Source: an uncultured Moraxella sp. (GTDB lineage Bacteria > Pseudomonadota > Gammaproteobacteria > Pseudomonadales > Moraxellaceae). Taken from it: DNA of 64,000 bases. The notes below the pieces were generated by a model. It was not told the origin of the DNA, did not search any database, and worked only from the letters and a program-made list of their open reading frames with translations. Shown here one piece after another: positions 18,964-26,840 of the stretch (the stretch's first letter is position 1; every line of letters begins with the position of its first letter). The DNA lies in the NCBI GenBank assembly GCA_943908425.1, contig CALTTC010000007.1, forward strand, positions 19,950 through 83,949. Reading direction: 5' to 3'. Made by a program: the position numbers and the translations under genes.

Positions 18964-18992
18964 AAAAACCCAAGTTTTTCGCTTGGGTTTTT
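18964..18992 (+). terminator. Rho-independent terminator of nadE
   Basis: Eleven-pair stem AAAAACCCAAG / CTTGGGTTTTT with loop TTTTTCG, starting ten bases after the nadE stop. Confidence 0.9.
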
Positions 18993-19247
18993 AAATCAAG
19001 CACATTTGGGACAGTGGTTAATAAACAGTGGTTAATCAATAACAATTTAACAAGTAATATTCAACAGGCAATATTTAACAAGCAACAATATTTGTAGGCG
19101 ATTATTTTGGTTGTATTTTTATCACAATTTAGCAGTTATTTTTGACAGCTTTTGGCTAACAGTTTTAAAAGCTATTTATTTAAAAGCTATTTATTAAACA
19201 ATTATTTAATGGCGTGGGGCAACTTGCTGCCTTGCTAACTGATTACC

Positions 19248-19277
19248 TTGCTAACTGGTAAAGCATTGCGGTATGTT
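19248..19277 (+). promoter_or_regulatory. possible sigma-70 promoter for the structured RNA
   Basis: TTGCTA and TATGTT separated by 18 bases; the start point would be near 19284, just before the closing stem of the RNA candidate. Confidence 0.35.
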
Positions 19278-19284
19278 AAAAATA

Positions 19285-19535
19285 AATCGGTTTTTTGCAA
19301 GCAGTAAAATTTGTTCGCATTGTCATCATAAGTTAGATAACTTGTCATTATCGGTAAGATTTTAGACGCGTCCTAGCTGTCCTGTAAACCCCAACAGGCG
19401 AGCAAGCTTGCTACTGTGAAAGCCCCCTAATGCAATCCTTGTCAGCGTAAGTGTTTGGCAAAAGATAACAACTTGGGTTATGGGCGTCCCCCACAATAAC
19501 CGCTAGGCTTGGCGGTGGATAACTATTTGCATAAT
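19285..19535 (+). ncRNA. ssrS: structured RNA, candidate 6S RNA (ssrS)
   Basis: A long gene-free stretch that can fold as one rod. The ends pair, GCAAGCAGT (19297-19305) with ACTATTTGC (19522-19530). Inside, CCTAGC pairs with GCTAGG, CCTGT with ACAGG, and GGTTAT with ATAACC. Pieces resemble E. coli 6S RNA in order: GTTCGCA near the 5' side, GAGCAAGCTTGC followed by GAAAGCCCCCTAA (compare GAGCATGCTC...GAAGCCTTAA), and a 3' GGCGGTGG. 6S RNA sequesters sigma-70 RNA polymerase in stationary phase. The candidate is longer than the usual 180-200 bases and the ends are uncertain. Confidence 0.42.
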
Positions 19536-19632
19536 TTAAATAACCGTAAATAATTCAATAACGATTGATTTTGTTCACTTGTGTTATTAAGCATTTTAAT
19601 CCAATTTGGCTTTATTTAATTTAAATTGGCGG

Positions 19633-20259
19633 TCAATTATCGCTTGCCATTTTATTGTGCAAGCTTGCTATGCTAACTTGTGGTACTGTTTGCTGTTTTG
19701 GCTTCACCACAATCGGCAATACCAACCCTTCCCCAAATTTATCGGCAAACACATAATCAAACGCACTTGGAGCGACAGCACTGTCGGTATAAACGATAAG
19801 CGTCATCTCCTTGCCATCAATCAAGCTATGCCCCAAATAATGCCCTTGTATTTGGTCTAGCACCTTGCCCAAGGCTTCAGGCGATGCCATTGCTAACATC
19901 ATACTGTGCTGGGCTTGTTTGGCGGTAATATTAAAGGCTTGGGCGTAGTTTTTGACAGGCTCGCTATCTGGGGCAAATGGATAAGCATACCCATCAGGGT
20001 CAATCGGGGTAATGCCTGTCTGTAGTGCCGTCCAATCAATATCAATGATGGCTTCTGGGTCAGCATTCGGCGTTGTGTTGGGCGTTATGTTGTGTTGGGG
20101 ATTGTGCTGGGTATCGCTTAGCTGTGTTACCGCATTGGTATTGGTGTCGCTATGATTGTTGCTATGCTCATCACTTGGGGCAGTTTTAGGCGTGCAGGCA
20201 TTTAAAACCACACACAATAAGCCACACCCCACACACCACAACGATACCTTGTTCATCAT
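19633..20259 (-). CDS. lipoprotein of unknown function
   Basis: About 208 residues with a signal peptide ending in the lipobox VLNAC. A long Asn/Thr/His-rich low-complexity linker follows (about residues 22-70), then a compact C-terminal domain with IDIDWTALQTGITPID and repeated short hydrophobic strands up to IASLHNKMASDN. No family is recognised. The ATG at 20259 follows AAAGGG; a frame-matched ATG nine codons upstream is less likely. Location is probably the outer membrane, facing the periplasm. Confidence 0.65.
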   Translation of the reverse strand: MMNKVSLWCVGCGLLCVVLNACTPKTAPSDEHSNNHSDTNTNAVTQLSDTQHNPQHNITPNTTPNADPEAIIDIDWTALQTGITPIDPDGYAYPFAPDSEPVKNYAQAFNITAKQAQHSMMLAMASPEALGKVLDQIQGHYLGHSLIDGKEMTLIVYTDSAVAPSAFDYVFADKFGEGLVLPIVVKPKQQTVPQVSIASLHNKMASDN

Positions 20260-20534
20260 AAACCCTTTTTCCTGCTCTTTAATCATTTGCTTTTTGGCGG
20301 CTTTTTTTTGATTGCTTGTTCTTTGGTTATTGGTCTTTTAAATTAGCCATCAAATAACATCGCCCATCAAACTTTGCTCTACCAAGCGTTAGCCAAACCA
20401 GTTAAGTTTATTTTAAAATGCCTTGAGTGTCAGTCATTTTATCTTTATAAACAACTATTTAAATAAATCTCAAAACCAAACAAAACGTTTAATAAAAGCG
20501 TTTTATTTGACAAAAGCATTTTAATAAAATAAGC

Positions 20535-21008
20535 TTAAACCATATTTTTAAAGCCACGCTGTTTATCACGAGCAAAATCTCGCTCTTTTAAAGTTGCTCG
20601 TTTGTCGTGGAGTTTTTTGCCTTTTGCCAAGGCGATTTCACATTTGACAAACGCCCCACGCCAATAGCACGCCAGTGGCACGCACGCATAGCCTTTTTGA
20701 TTGACCATACCAAATAATTTGTCAATCTCACGGCGGTGCAGTAACAATTTTCTTGTGCGTAAGCTGTCGGTATCAATATGGGTAGAGCTGGTCAGCAGGG
20801 GCGTGATACTGCTACCAAATAAAAACGCTTCACCGTTTTTAAATACCACATAACTTTCGCTAATACGCATTTTGCCCGCCCGTATGGCTTTGACTTCCCA
20901 GCCCAACAGCTCAAGCCCTGCTTCTACACGGTCTTCAATAAAATAGTCGTGGCGGGCTTTTTTGTTGGTGCAGATTTGTCCTGCCGATTTTTTAACCTTT
21001 TTTGACAT
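20535..21008 (-). CDS. smpB: SsrA-binding protein SmpB
   Basis: A 157-residue RNA-binding protein that brings tmRNA to stalled ribosomes for trans-translation. The family blocks are clear: NKKARHDYFIEDRVEAGLEL, WEVKAIRAGK, ESYVVFKNGEAFL and the basic C-terminal tail that enters the mRNA channel (KGKKLHDKRATLKERD). Length and ends are normal. The tmRNA gene ssrA is not seen nearby. Downstream of its promoter side lies the TnpB element. Confidence 0.96.
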   Translation of the reverse strand: MSKKVKKSAGQICTNKKARHDYFIEDRVEAGLELLGWEVKAIRAGKMRISESYVVFKNGEAFLFGSSITPLLTSSTHIDTDSLRTRKLLLHRREIDKLFGMVNQKGYACVPLACYWRGAFVKCEIALAKGKKLHDKRATLKERDFARDKQRGFKNMV

Positions 21009-21070
21009 ACAAATATCCCAATTATCTTTTATGGGCTATTATAACAGATTTGCCCTGCAATCTTTGTGTT

Positions 21071-22190
21071 TTGACGTCCTCCCCTAGCTAAAGCAAGGGG
21101 ATTCCTCCTGCGAGCGTATCACGTCCGATACGGAGAATATTCAATGCTGAGTTTATGTCTCTATCGTGTAATGTACCACATTCCACACATTGCCATTCTC
21201 TTATTCCAAGACCTGTTCTACCTTTCGGACTGTTAGCGGATATTTCACCACAACACGAACACATCTGGGTGGTATATTTTTCATCAACTTGTTCAAACCA
21301 TACCCCTGCGTTCTCGCATTTATACGATAATATGGTTGTAAAAGCACTAAAACTTGTGTCCAAAACAGACTTTGCCATTTTGGTTTTAATCAGTTTACTG
21401 GCATTTAAGTTGCCGATGATTATCATTGCATTGTTTTTAACTAATGCTGTACTTGCTTTATGCAAATAGTCTTGTCTTGAATTTTTGATTTTAGCATATA
21501 GATTTCTAACTTGTTTTTTCTTACCTGCTCTTTGGAACATTGCAAGTTTCTTTTCATAATGCTTAAAGCACTTGGGATTGCTGATTTTTGTGCCATCAGA
21601 ACAAGTTGCTAAATCTTTTAAACCCAAATCTATACCAATGGCTTTAGTGCCTTGTGTTGTTTGTTTTTCACTTTCAACCACTAAACACACATACCAGCGA
21701 TTTCGGCTATCTTGTACAAATGAACCTGTTTTTACTTGATATTTTGATAATCCGTAACTATCACATAACTTAAAAATATGTTTGCCATAACTTACCCAAC
21801 CATCACTATATTTTATTGCTACTTTTTTAAACGGTATCCAACCTAAGCTTTTACGCCTTGATTTAGGATTAGATACACGCCATTGTAATTTTGCTTTTTT
21901 GAATTGTTTTCTACGAACTACATATTCTTCTGTAATCGCTTGTACCGTCTGACTATGTAAATCACATTCTTTTGATGCACCCTTAGTGTACGGTGCAATA
22001 TCATAAGCTGATAGGAATTTGTTATGGCGTTTTAGATATTTAAAACTTAAATCATTCACATAATTCCATACAAAGTTAACCTGCCACGCTAATTGGTTTA
22101 GCACTTTAGCGTGTTGGTCTTTGATGCGGAGTTTGAGCGTTTTCATGACGGCATGATAGCAAATATTAAGGTTAAAGCCAATATCATGCC
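21071..22190 (-). mobile_element. IS200/IS605-group element carrying only TnpB (IS1341-like)
   Basis: The element comprises the tnpB gene plus flanking structures. On the right-end side, a hairpin CCCCT / AGGGG (21081-21100) followed by GACGTCAA on the minus strand is the usual end of this group and would be the 3' part of an omegaRNA, with the guide read from flanking DNA. On the other side, a 9-base inverted repeat GGCATGATA / TATCATGCC (22150-22190) may mark the left end. No TnpA (Y1 transposase) is present, so mobility depends on a helper elsewhere. Exact ends are estimated. Confidence 0.75.
21088..22146 (-). CDS. tnpB: TnpB-family RNA-guided nuclease (OrfB)
   Basis: 352 residues. The C-terminal half is a RuvC-like nuclease with a zinc ribbon: first catalytic Asp in AIGIDLGLKDLA near residue 173, zinc cysteines CSCCG and CVEC near residues 298-322, and last Asp in HDRDINSALN. 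The usual second-site Glu (in a V-E-D/N-L block) reads IIIGNLN here, Gly in place of Glu. A Glu conserved just before the zinc ribbon (VDEKYTTQ) could substitute, as in TnpBs with rearranged active sites. The gene is intact and full length. TnpB cuts DNA at excised donor sites guided by omegaRNA to keep the IS in the population. Confidence 0.9.
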   Translation of the reverse strand: MKTLKLRIKDQHAKVLNQLAWQVNFVWNYVNDLSFKYLKRHNKFLSAYDIAPYTKGASKECDLHSQTVQAITEEYVVRRKQFKKAKLQWRVSNPKSRRKSLGWIPFKKVAIKYSDGWVSYGKHIFKLCDSYGLSKYQVKTGSFVQDSRNRWYVCLVVESEKQTTQGTKAIGIDLGLKDLATCSDGTKISNPKCFKHYEKKLAMFQRAGKKKQVRNLYAKIKNSRQDYLHKASTALVKNNAMIIIGNLNASKLIKTKMAKSVLDTSFSAFTTILSYKCENAGVWFEQVDEKYTTQMCSCCGEISANSPKGRTGLGIREWQCVECGTLHDRDINSALNILRIGRDTLAGGIPLL

Positions 22191-22325
22191 ACCTTATATC
22201 TTTGCCTTAAAGTGCGGAAGTTTTATGGTGGACTTGATAATTTGACGTGTTTAGTTGTGCTAAAGCTCTCTTTTTAGTGCCGTACTTTTTACAACACTTA
22301 TTTTTACAACACTTCTTTTTATAAC

Positions 22326-22355
22326 GCTTTATGGTATAATGCTTTATGGTATAAT
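22326..22355 (+). repeat. 15-base tandem repeat containing two -10 boxes
   Basis: GCTTTATGGTATAAT occurs twice in direct tandem, giving two TATAAT hexamers 15 bases apart in front of nfsA. Just upstream, TTTTTACAACACTT also occurs twice. Copy number could change promoter strength. Confidence 0.8.
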
Positions 22356-22391
22356 CAAAAGTAGAGCTTGATACTTAACAATTAAGGAATT

Positions 22392-23189
22392 ATGATGACC
22401 GATAAATTTGACAGCACCCCCACGCTTGACACCTTATTAAATCACCGCTCCATTCGCAAATTTACCGATGAAGCCATTAGCGAGCCTACGCTCACCGCCA
22501 TTTTGCAAGCAGGGCAAGCGGCGTCTACGTCCAGTTTTTTGCAAGCGGTGAGTGTCATTCGCATTACCGACCCAAAAAAACGCCAACAACTTCGCCAAAT
22601 CGCCAGTGGACTGTCCGCCGATGCCTACAAAACCGCCCTTGATGAAGGCAAGCGAGTGGGACACGGCTATGTAGAAGAGTGTGCTGAGTTTTTGGTGTTT
22701 TGTATGGACAGCCATCGCCATCACGCCCTTGCACCTGATGCCCAGCTTGATTGGACGGAAGTGTCGCTGATTGGGGCGATTGATACCGCTATTTTTGCCC
22801 AAAATGTACTAGCTGCTGCCGAAAGCTTGGGGCTTGGGGGTGTGTATATCGGCGGTATCCGAAATGACATTACCGCAACGACCGATATATTGACTTTGCC
22901 ACGCTATGTTGTGCCACTGTTTGGTATGTGTTTGGGACACCCAAATTGGGAGCACCCTGTCAATAACTCTATACGCCCCCGCCTACCGCTTGATGCCATT
23001 TTGTCCACAAATACCTATACCCCTGCCAGTAGCGATGTCCTTGATAATTACGATGAAGTCGTCAAAGACTACTACAAAACAAGACGGCTGGATTTGACTT
23101 GGCGTGAGCAAATCAAAGCCACTTTTGGTGAGCCTGTGCGTCCATTTGTGTTAGAATATATGCAATCGCAAGGCTTTAATAAGCGGTGA
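22392..23189 (+). CDS. nfsA: NfsA-type oxygen-insensitive NADPH nitroreductase
   Basis: A 265-residue flavoprotein of the nitroreductase fold. The FMN-binding N-terminus NHRSIRKFTDEAI, the SSFLQAVSVIRI block, the central GAIDTAIFAQNVLAAAESLG and YIGGIRN, and the long C-terminal extension of the NfsA group are all present. Such enzymes reduce nitro compounds and quinones by two electrons using NADPH. The ribosome site AAGGA precedes the start. Its last 35 bases plus terminator are duplicated 1.17 kb downstream. Confidence 0.85.
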   Translation: MMTDKFDSTPTLDTLLNHRSIRKFTDEAISEPTLTAILQAGQAASTSSFLQAVSVIRITDPKKRQQLRQIASGLSADAYKTALDEGKRVGHGYVEECAEFLVFCMDSHRHHALAPDAQLDWTEVSLIGAIDTAIFAQNVLAAAESLGLGGVYIGGIRNDITATTDILTLPRYVVPLFGMCLGHPNWEHPVNNSIRPRLPLDAILSTNTYTPASSDVLDNYDEVVKDYYKTRRLDLTWREQIKATFGEPVRPFVLEYMQSQGFNKR

Positions 23190-23236
23190 TAAGTGGCTCG
23201 TTTATTGAGAAAAACGCTCGCTAGGGGGCGTTTTTT
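23155..23236 (+). repeat. 82-bp direct repeat, copy 1 (nfsA 3' end plus terminator)
   Basis: Matches 24322-24403 over 82 bases with one substitution (C in copy 1, G in copy 2, position 13). It includes the last codons of nfsA and a Rho-independent terminator (AAAAACGCTC ... GGGGCGTTTTTT). Confidence 0.95.
23210..23236 (+). terminator. Rho-independent terminator of nfsA
   Basis: Stem AAAAACGCTC / GGGGCGTTTTT (one T-G pair), ending in six T, 21 bases after the nfsA stop. An identical second copy lies at 24377-24403. Confidence 0.85.
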
Positions 23237-23629
23237 AATAATTCCATCATCTGCTTTAACATATTAATTTCGTTTCTAAGGTGAACAATGATTTCGTCCT
23301 TGTGTGCTATTGTTAGCGCCAATTTTTCATTTTCTAGCATAAGCTGACTTTCATTGTTACAGATAATCGCACCGTGATTTGAGACATTTTGATGATTGCA
23401 ATTTTCGTTAATCAGCAAAAATACACCCTTATTGTCATTTAATATTAAATCTGTTACATCTACATTGAATATATCAGCAAGTTTTTGAATACGTTCTATG
23501 CTAAGCTTTGTTTTTCCCCTGTTCTATTTTTGAATAAGCTTGCGGTGTAATATGCAACTTTTCTGCCATTTGTTCTTGTGTTAAATTGTTTTGATGGCGT
23601 AACAAGCGAATTTTATCTGGTACTTTCAT
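23221..23629 (-). pseudogene. XRE-family helix-turn-helix regulator, frameshifted
   Basis: From 23629 the minus strand encodes MKVPDKIRLLRHQNNLTQEQ, then AEKLHITPQAYSKIEQGK, a classical XRE helix-turn-helix. The frame then breaks in an A run (coding strand, 23511-23515). Removing one A continues KTKLSIERIQKLADIFNVD and a coiled-coil tail ENEKLALTIAHKDEIIVHL to a stop inside the 82-bp repeat. The intact product would be about 135 residues. It sits inside the repeat-bounded insertion and probably once controlled it. Confidence 0.75.
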
Positions 23630-23885
23630 AAATGCAATCTTTAGTTGTTGTATTCAATATAATGTTGTGTCAATCAACTGTTGGTCGCTTCAACCAAAGT
23701 CAAAGACTGCTTATAATTCTATCATCTTTTGTTGGTTTAGCAAGTTTTTCAGACAAAAGATTTTGTATGTAGTGGAGCTACTTGGATCAAGCGTAATAGA
23801 TGTTGCATAGAAAGCAAATTTATTGTTGATAGTTTTTCATGATTAGCTACTACTTTGATCATTCGGTTATTTTTAGGAGATAGGT

Positions 23886-24113
23886 ATGAGTTTTTTATCT
23901 AGTGTGGGTAATGCTATACAAAAATTCGGAGATGAAGCTGCTACTTTTAGAGCTGAGGTTGAAGCGCTAATGGAGAAGTATCGTGATAGTTATGATTATA
24001 GCGATGAACGACTAAAAGAAATTTTATCAAGTACAGGGTTTTGGGTGCATGGTAGAAAAGAAAAAATAGCTGCGCGAAAAGTTTTGGAAGAAAGAGGAGT
24101 TTATTTTAATTAA
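23886..24113 (+). CDS. small protein of unknown function in the repeat-bounded insertion
   Basis: A 75-residue acidic-basic helical protein (MSFLSSVGNAIQKFGDEAAT... to KVLEERGVYFN) with a strong ribosome site (AGGAGA, seven bases upstream). No signal peptide, membrane helix or cysteine is present, and no family is recognised. It is the only intact gene in the 1.17 kb segment between the two 82-bp repeats and shares the segment with a broken XRE regulator. The likely situation is regulator plus cargo, but the function is unknown. Confidence 0.6.
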   Translation: MSFLSSVGNAIQKFGDEAATFRAEVEALMEKYRDSYDYSDERLKEILSSTGFWVHGRKEKIAARKVLEERGVYFN

Positions 24114-24321
24114 TTGGAATTGGTGTGTAAAGAAGTTATTATAACCTTAAGCAAAATTTTTTATAATGGTAAACAATTTGTGTACCAGTTGCAAATTATT
24201 TTGCTTAGTTGTTGTTATCTAACTTACCGCTATTAGTTGCCATAGTGTTCGTTGTTATTATTCAATCACAATTTTGTTTAATTTATTGTAAATTGTCAGT
24301 GAGTGATCGCTGATGAATGCA

Positions 24322-24403
24322 AATATATGCAATGGCAAGGCTTTAATAAGCGGTGATAAGTGGCTCGTTTATTGAGAAAAACGCTCGCTAGGGGGCGTTT
24401 TTT
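24322..24403 (+). repeat. 82-bp direct repeat, copy 2
   Basis: Second copy of the nfsA 3' end and terminator, not attached to any coding frame. See copy 1. The rest of 24114-24454 shows no gene. Confidence 0.95.
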
Positions 24404-24454
24404 GATGCAAATTTTTAAGCATATTCTTATCGCCAATTAGCCTTTACAAGCAGG

Positions 24455-24829
24455 TTATGCTTGTTTGTTGCCTTGTGATAGCGCTCGTGCTTGGGCTTTT
24501 TGTTTGCGTTGTACCTTTTTTTGGCGGATAAGCATGGGATCTAACAGTAAGGGGCGATAAATTTCTATTCTATCACCCGCTTGCAAAGGAGTACCTAGCG
24601 CTTTCTTTTGCGAAAAAATACCCACAAACCACGCTTGATGATTGGGGCTATCGTCCAAGGCTTGGGCATCTGCCCATGCACGAAAGGCGGTGAAATCTTG
24701 ATGTTTGGTAAACGCCGATTGATAAATGGCACTAATCAGCGGCGTACCCTCAGGCACTGCCCATTCTTGATAGACAACTCCACCTGTGCTTGACATATAA
24801 GCTAGGCTAACATCGATCATGATAGCCAT
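24455..24829 (-). CDS. RnfH-family ubiquitin-like protein
   Basis: About 124 residues. The core IDVSLAYMSSTGGVV..EWAVPEGTPLISAIYQSAF and the closing GDRIEIYRPLLLDP follow the RnfH/UPF0125 pattern, a beta-grasp fold related to ThiS and MoaD but without their C-terminal Gly-Gly. The family's role is unclear; members often sit next to ratA or bamE-smpB. The C-terminal tail is Lys/Gln-rich. The start is either MAIM (24829) or MIDV (24820). It overlaps the end of the upstream transporter gene, which indicates translational coupling. Confidence 0.75.
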   Translation of the reverse strand: MAIMIDVSLAYMSSTGGVVYQEWAVPEGTPLISAIYQSAFTKHQDFTAFRAWADAQALDDSPNHQAWFVGIFSQKKALGTPLQAGDRIEIYRPLLLDPMLIRQKKVQRKQKAQARALSQGNKQA

Positions 24830-25875
24830 ATACCAACCAATGCCGACAATAACGCCAAGGGGGCAAGCCAACGAATGGCAATACGCCAAAGGTTATAGCG
24901 CAATTCATTTTTAAAATTAAGTGTTTTGCGTAAGTGGCTAATTTTCATCGCAAAGCCGACAAATAGCGCCAAGACAAGTGCAAGCGTAAGCCCAAGTAGG
25001 GTGAGTATGATAACAAATGCCGATTTGGGCAATAGCACTAATAAAAGTGCGGTAATGACAAGTAAAGGGATACTTTTTAGCAGTCCAACGCGGGCTTGTA
25101 ATTGGCTTTGGGCATAATGCCACAAAAAACCACAGCCAATAAGACTTGCGATACTAATCAGCCAAATCGCCAAACTACCAGTGGTCTGTGCCATCATTGC
25201 CATTATGCCAAAAACGACTTGCACGCCCCAAATGGGCAACACCTTGGGGGTGAGTGGGGCGGTGTTTTTGGCATTGGCGCTTTGTGCTAAAGTAAACCAG
25301 TACAATCCTGTGCCTATGCCAACACTAAAAATGGCAAGTGTCACTGCCAGCGCCCATTCATAAAAATTAGTCGGTGTCATAGCAAGCGTTGGCAGGCCAC
25401 TTGTCGCTAAGCCAACCACCATTGCCAAACAAGCAGTGATTGCGGCAATGGGTAGCAGGCGCGTTTTTAGGGCGCTAAGTATGAGTGCTAGTACAGTAAG
25501 AGCAAAGGCAACCGCCTGTTCTGAGATAGCGCCAATGTTTTGGCTTAATAATTGCGCGATGTGCCCACTCGTCAAGGCGATAAGGCTTGCCCCAAGAGTT
25601 ATCGCAAACACTACCGAGCCCCACGAGAATGCCCGCCACGCGACCGTGCTGTCTGCTTCGCGCGTCAGTTTTTGCATGCCGAGTAATGGCGTGTTAGTGC
25701 TACGATACGCCAGTGCCGTCTCAGAAAATAAAAGTGGTAAGCCGACCAGTAGCATCGCGATAAGCCACCACAACAGCAAATCTAGCTGTACAGCACCAGC
25801 AGGTAGCATGAGCCGAAAAAGCAACAACGGCAATACAGCGGACAAAAACAAGGGCGTGTAGCGAGCGTGATTCAT
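24817..25875 (-). CDS. NSS-like (sodium:solute symporter-like) membrane protein
   Basis: About 352 residues with nine or ten hydrophobic helices. Blocks such as MLLVGLPLLFSETALAYRS and ALAVTLAIFSVGIGTGLY resemble transmembrane regions 2 and 6 of neurotransmitter:sodium symporters, but the protein is shorter than the usual 440-500 residues. It may therefore be a reduced or divergent member. The substrate cannot be told. It is coupled to the RnfH-like gene by a 13-base overlap. The ATG at 25875 is preferred over 25887 because it starts a clean N-terminus. Confidence 0.55.
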   Translation of the reverse strand: MNHARYTPLFLSAVLPLLLFRLMLPAGAVQLDLLLWWLIAMLLVGLPLLFSETALAYRSTNTPLLGMQKLTREADSTVAWRAFSWGSVVFAITLGASLIALTSGHIAQLLSQNIGAISEQAVAFALTVLALILSALKTRLLPIAAITACLAMVVGLATSGLPTLAMTPTNFYEWALAVTLAIFSVGIGTGLYWFTLAQSANAKNTAPLTPKVLPIWGVQVVFGIMAMMAQTTGSLAIWLISIASLIGCGFLWHYAQSQLQARVGLLKSIPLLVITALLLVLLPKSAFVIILTLLGLTLALVLALFVGFAMKISHLRKTLNFKNELRYNLWRIAIRWLAPLALLSALVGIWLS

Positions 25876-25944
25876 AAGCATACCCAAAAATCAACTATTT
25901 TAACATAAACAAGCGTAACATAAACAAGCCTTACCCAAAAACAA

Positions 25945-25966
25945 AAAAGCCCATAACGGACTTCTT
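25945..25966 (-). terminator. Rho-independent terminator of the cytochrome c4 gene
   Basis: On the minus strand, AAGTCC / GGGCTT stem with loop GTTAT and a following run of T, about 30 bases after the cytochrome c4 stop. Confidence 0.7.
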
Positions 25967-25993
25967 TGTAGTATTGTGCAAGTTGCTAGCACC

Positions 25994-26665
25994 TTAGTGC
26001 AAGGCGGTGATGTAGTCCGATAAAATACGAATGTCTCTGTCGGATAATCTGCTAGCCACCACTTGCATCATGCCTTTTTCGTCAGGCTTAGCAGAATCGT
26101 TATGGCGCATCTGTTCGGGCATGAGTCCCTCATCATCACGACCAGCAGCGCGGAACAACTTGAGTTGGGTTGCGATATAAGTGGCGTGTTGCCCACCAAG
26201 ACGGGGGAAACCTGCCCATTCATTACCGCCACCTTTTGGACCGTGACAGCCGGCACATGGAATTACGCCACGGCTTTTATCACCGCCTAAAAACAGCTTG
26301 GTTGCCTCGTGCGCGGTTTTTTTGTCGCCGTAGCCGGGTGTCCATGGAGCTTGAGCGGCGAAATAACCAGCAACGTTTGCCAAATCTTGCTGTGTTAAGC
26401 CTTGTAATTGGGCTTTCATGATGCCATTAGCGCGCGCACCTGTTTTAAAATCCACAAGTTGTTTGTATAAGTAGCGGATATTTTGTCCTGCTAAGTTGGG
26501 CTGTGCTGGAGCAATGGAGATACCATTCACGCCGTGGCAAGCCCCGCAATTACTCTCCACAATGGCTTTACCTGCCTCAATGTCATAGGCGGGTACCACA
26601 TTGGCATAAGTGGCACTGGCGACTATCATACCGCCTGCCAACACGATTTTTTTTAAAATGCTCAT
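25994..26665 (-). CDS. dihaem cytochrome c4
   Basis: A 223-residue periplasmic cytochrome with two class I domains in tandem. Haem sites are CGACHG near residue 40 and CAGCHG near residue 137; axial methionines are offered by NGIMKAQLQGL and EGLMPEQM. A Sec signal precedes the mature part (cleavage near TYANVVPAY). Cytochrome c4 carries electrons between the bc1 complex and cbb3- or other oxidases. The length is typical. Confidence 0.95.
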   Translation of the reverse strand: MSILKKIVLAGGMIVASATYANVVPAYDIEAGKAIVESNCGACHGVNGISIAPAQPNLAGQNIRYLYKQLVDFKTGARANGIMKAQLQGLTQQDLANVAGYFAAQAPWTPGYGDKKTAHEATKLFLGGDKSRGVIPCAGCHGPKGGGNEWAGFPRLGGQHATYIATQLKLFRAAGRDDEGLMPEQMRHNDSAKPDEKGMMQVVASRLSDRDIRILSDYITALH

Positions 26666-26840
26666 AACAACTTCCTACAAACTTATCCAAGTCTTGGGTT
26701 TTGTTGGGATATAAAGATAAGCTATTATAGCAAATTTACCCACTAAAAATAGGGTTTTGTAAAAAAATTTTTTTGCGCTAGGCAAACGCCTGTGCTTATG
26801 CTACACTTCAAGGTTAGTTTTCGTCACAAAAAAGCCTGTA

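Larger units (their letters stand above)
18993..19632. other. 640-base gene-free region: short repeats, a promoter, and the RNA candidate
   Basis: No protein-coding frame stands out. The left part carries tandem short repeats (AAAAGCTATTTATT twice near 19168-19196; TTGCTAACTG twice near 19232-19257). The right part, 19285-19535, is highly structured and is listed separately as a possible 6S RNA. After it comes AT-rich spacer up to the lipoprotein stop. Confidence 0.5.
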
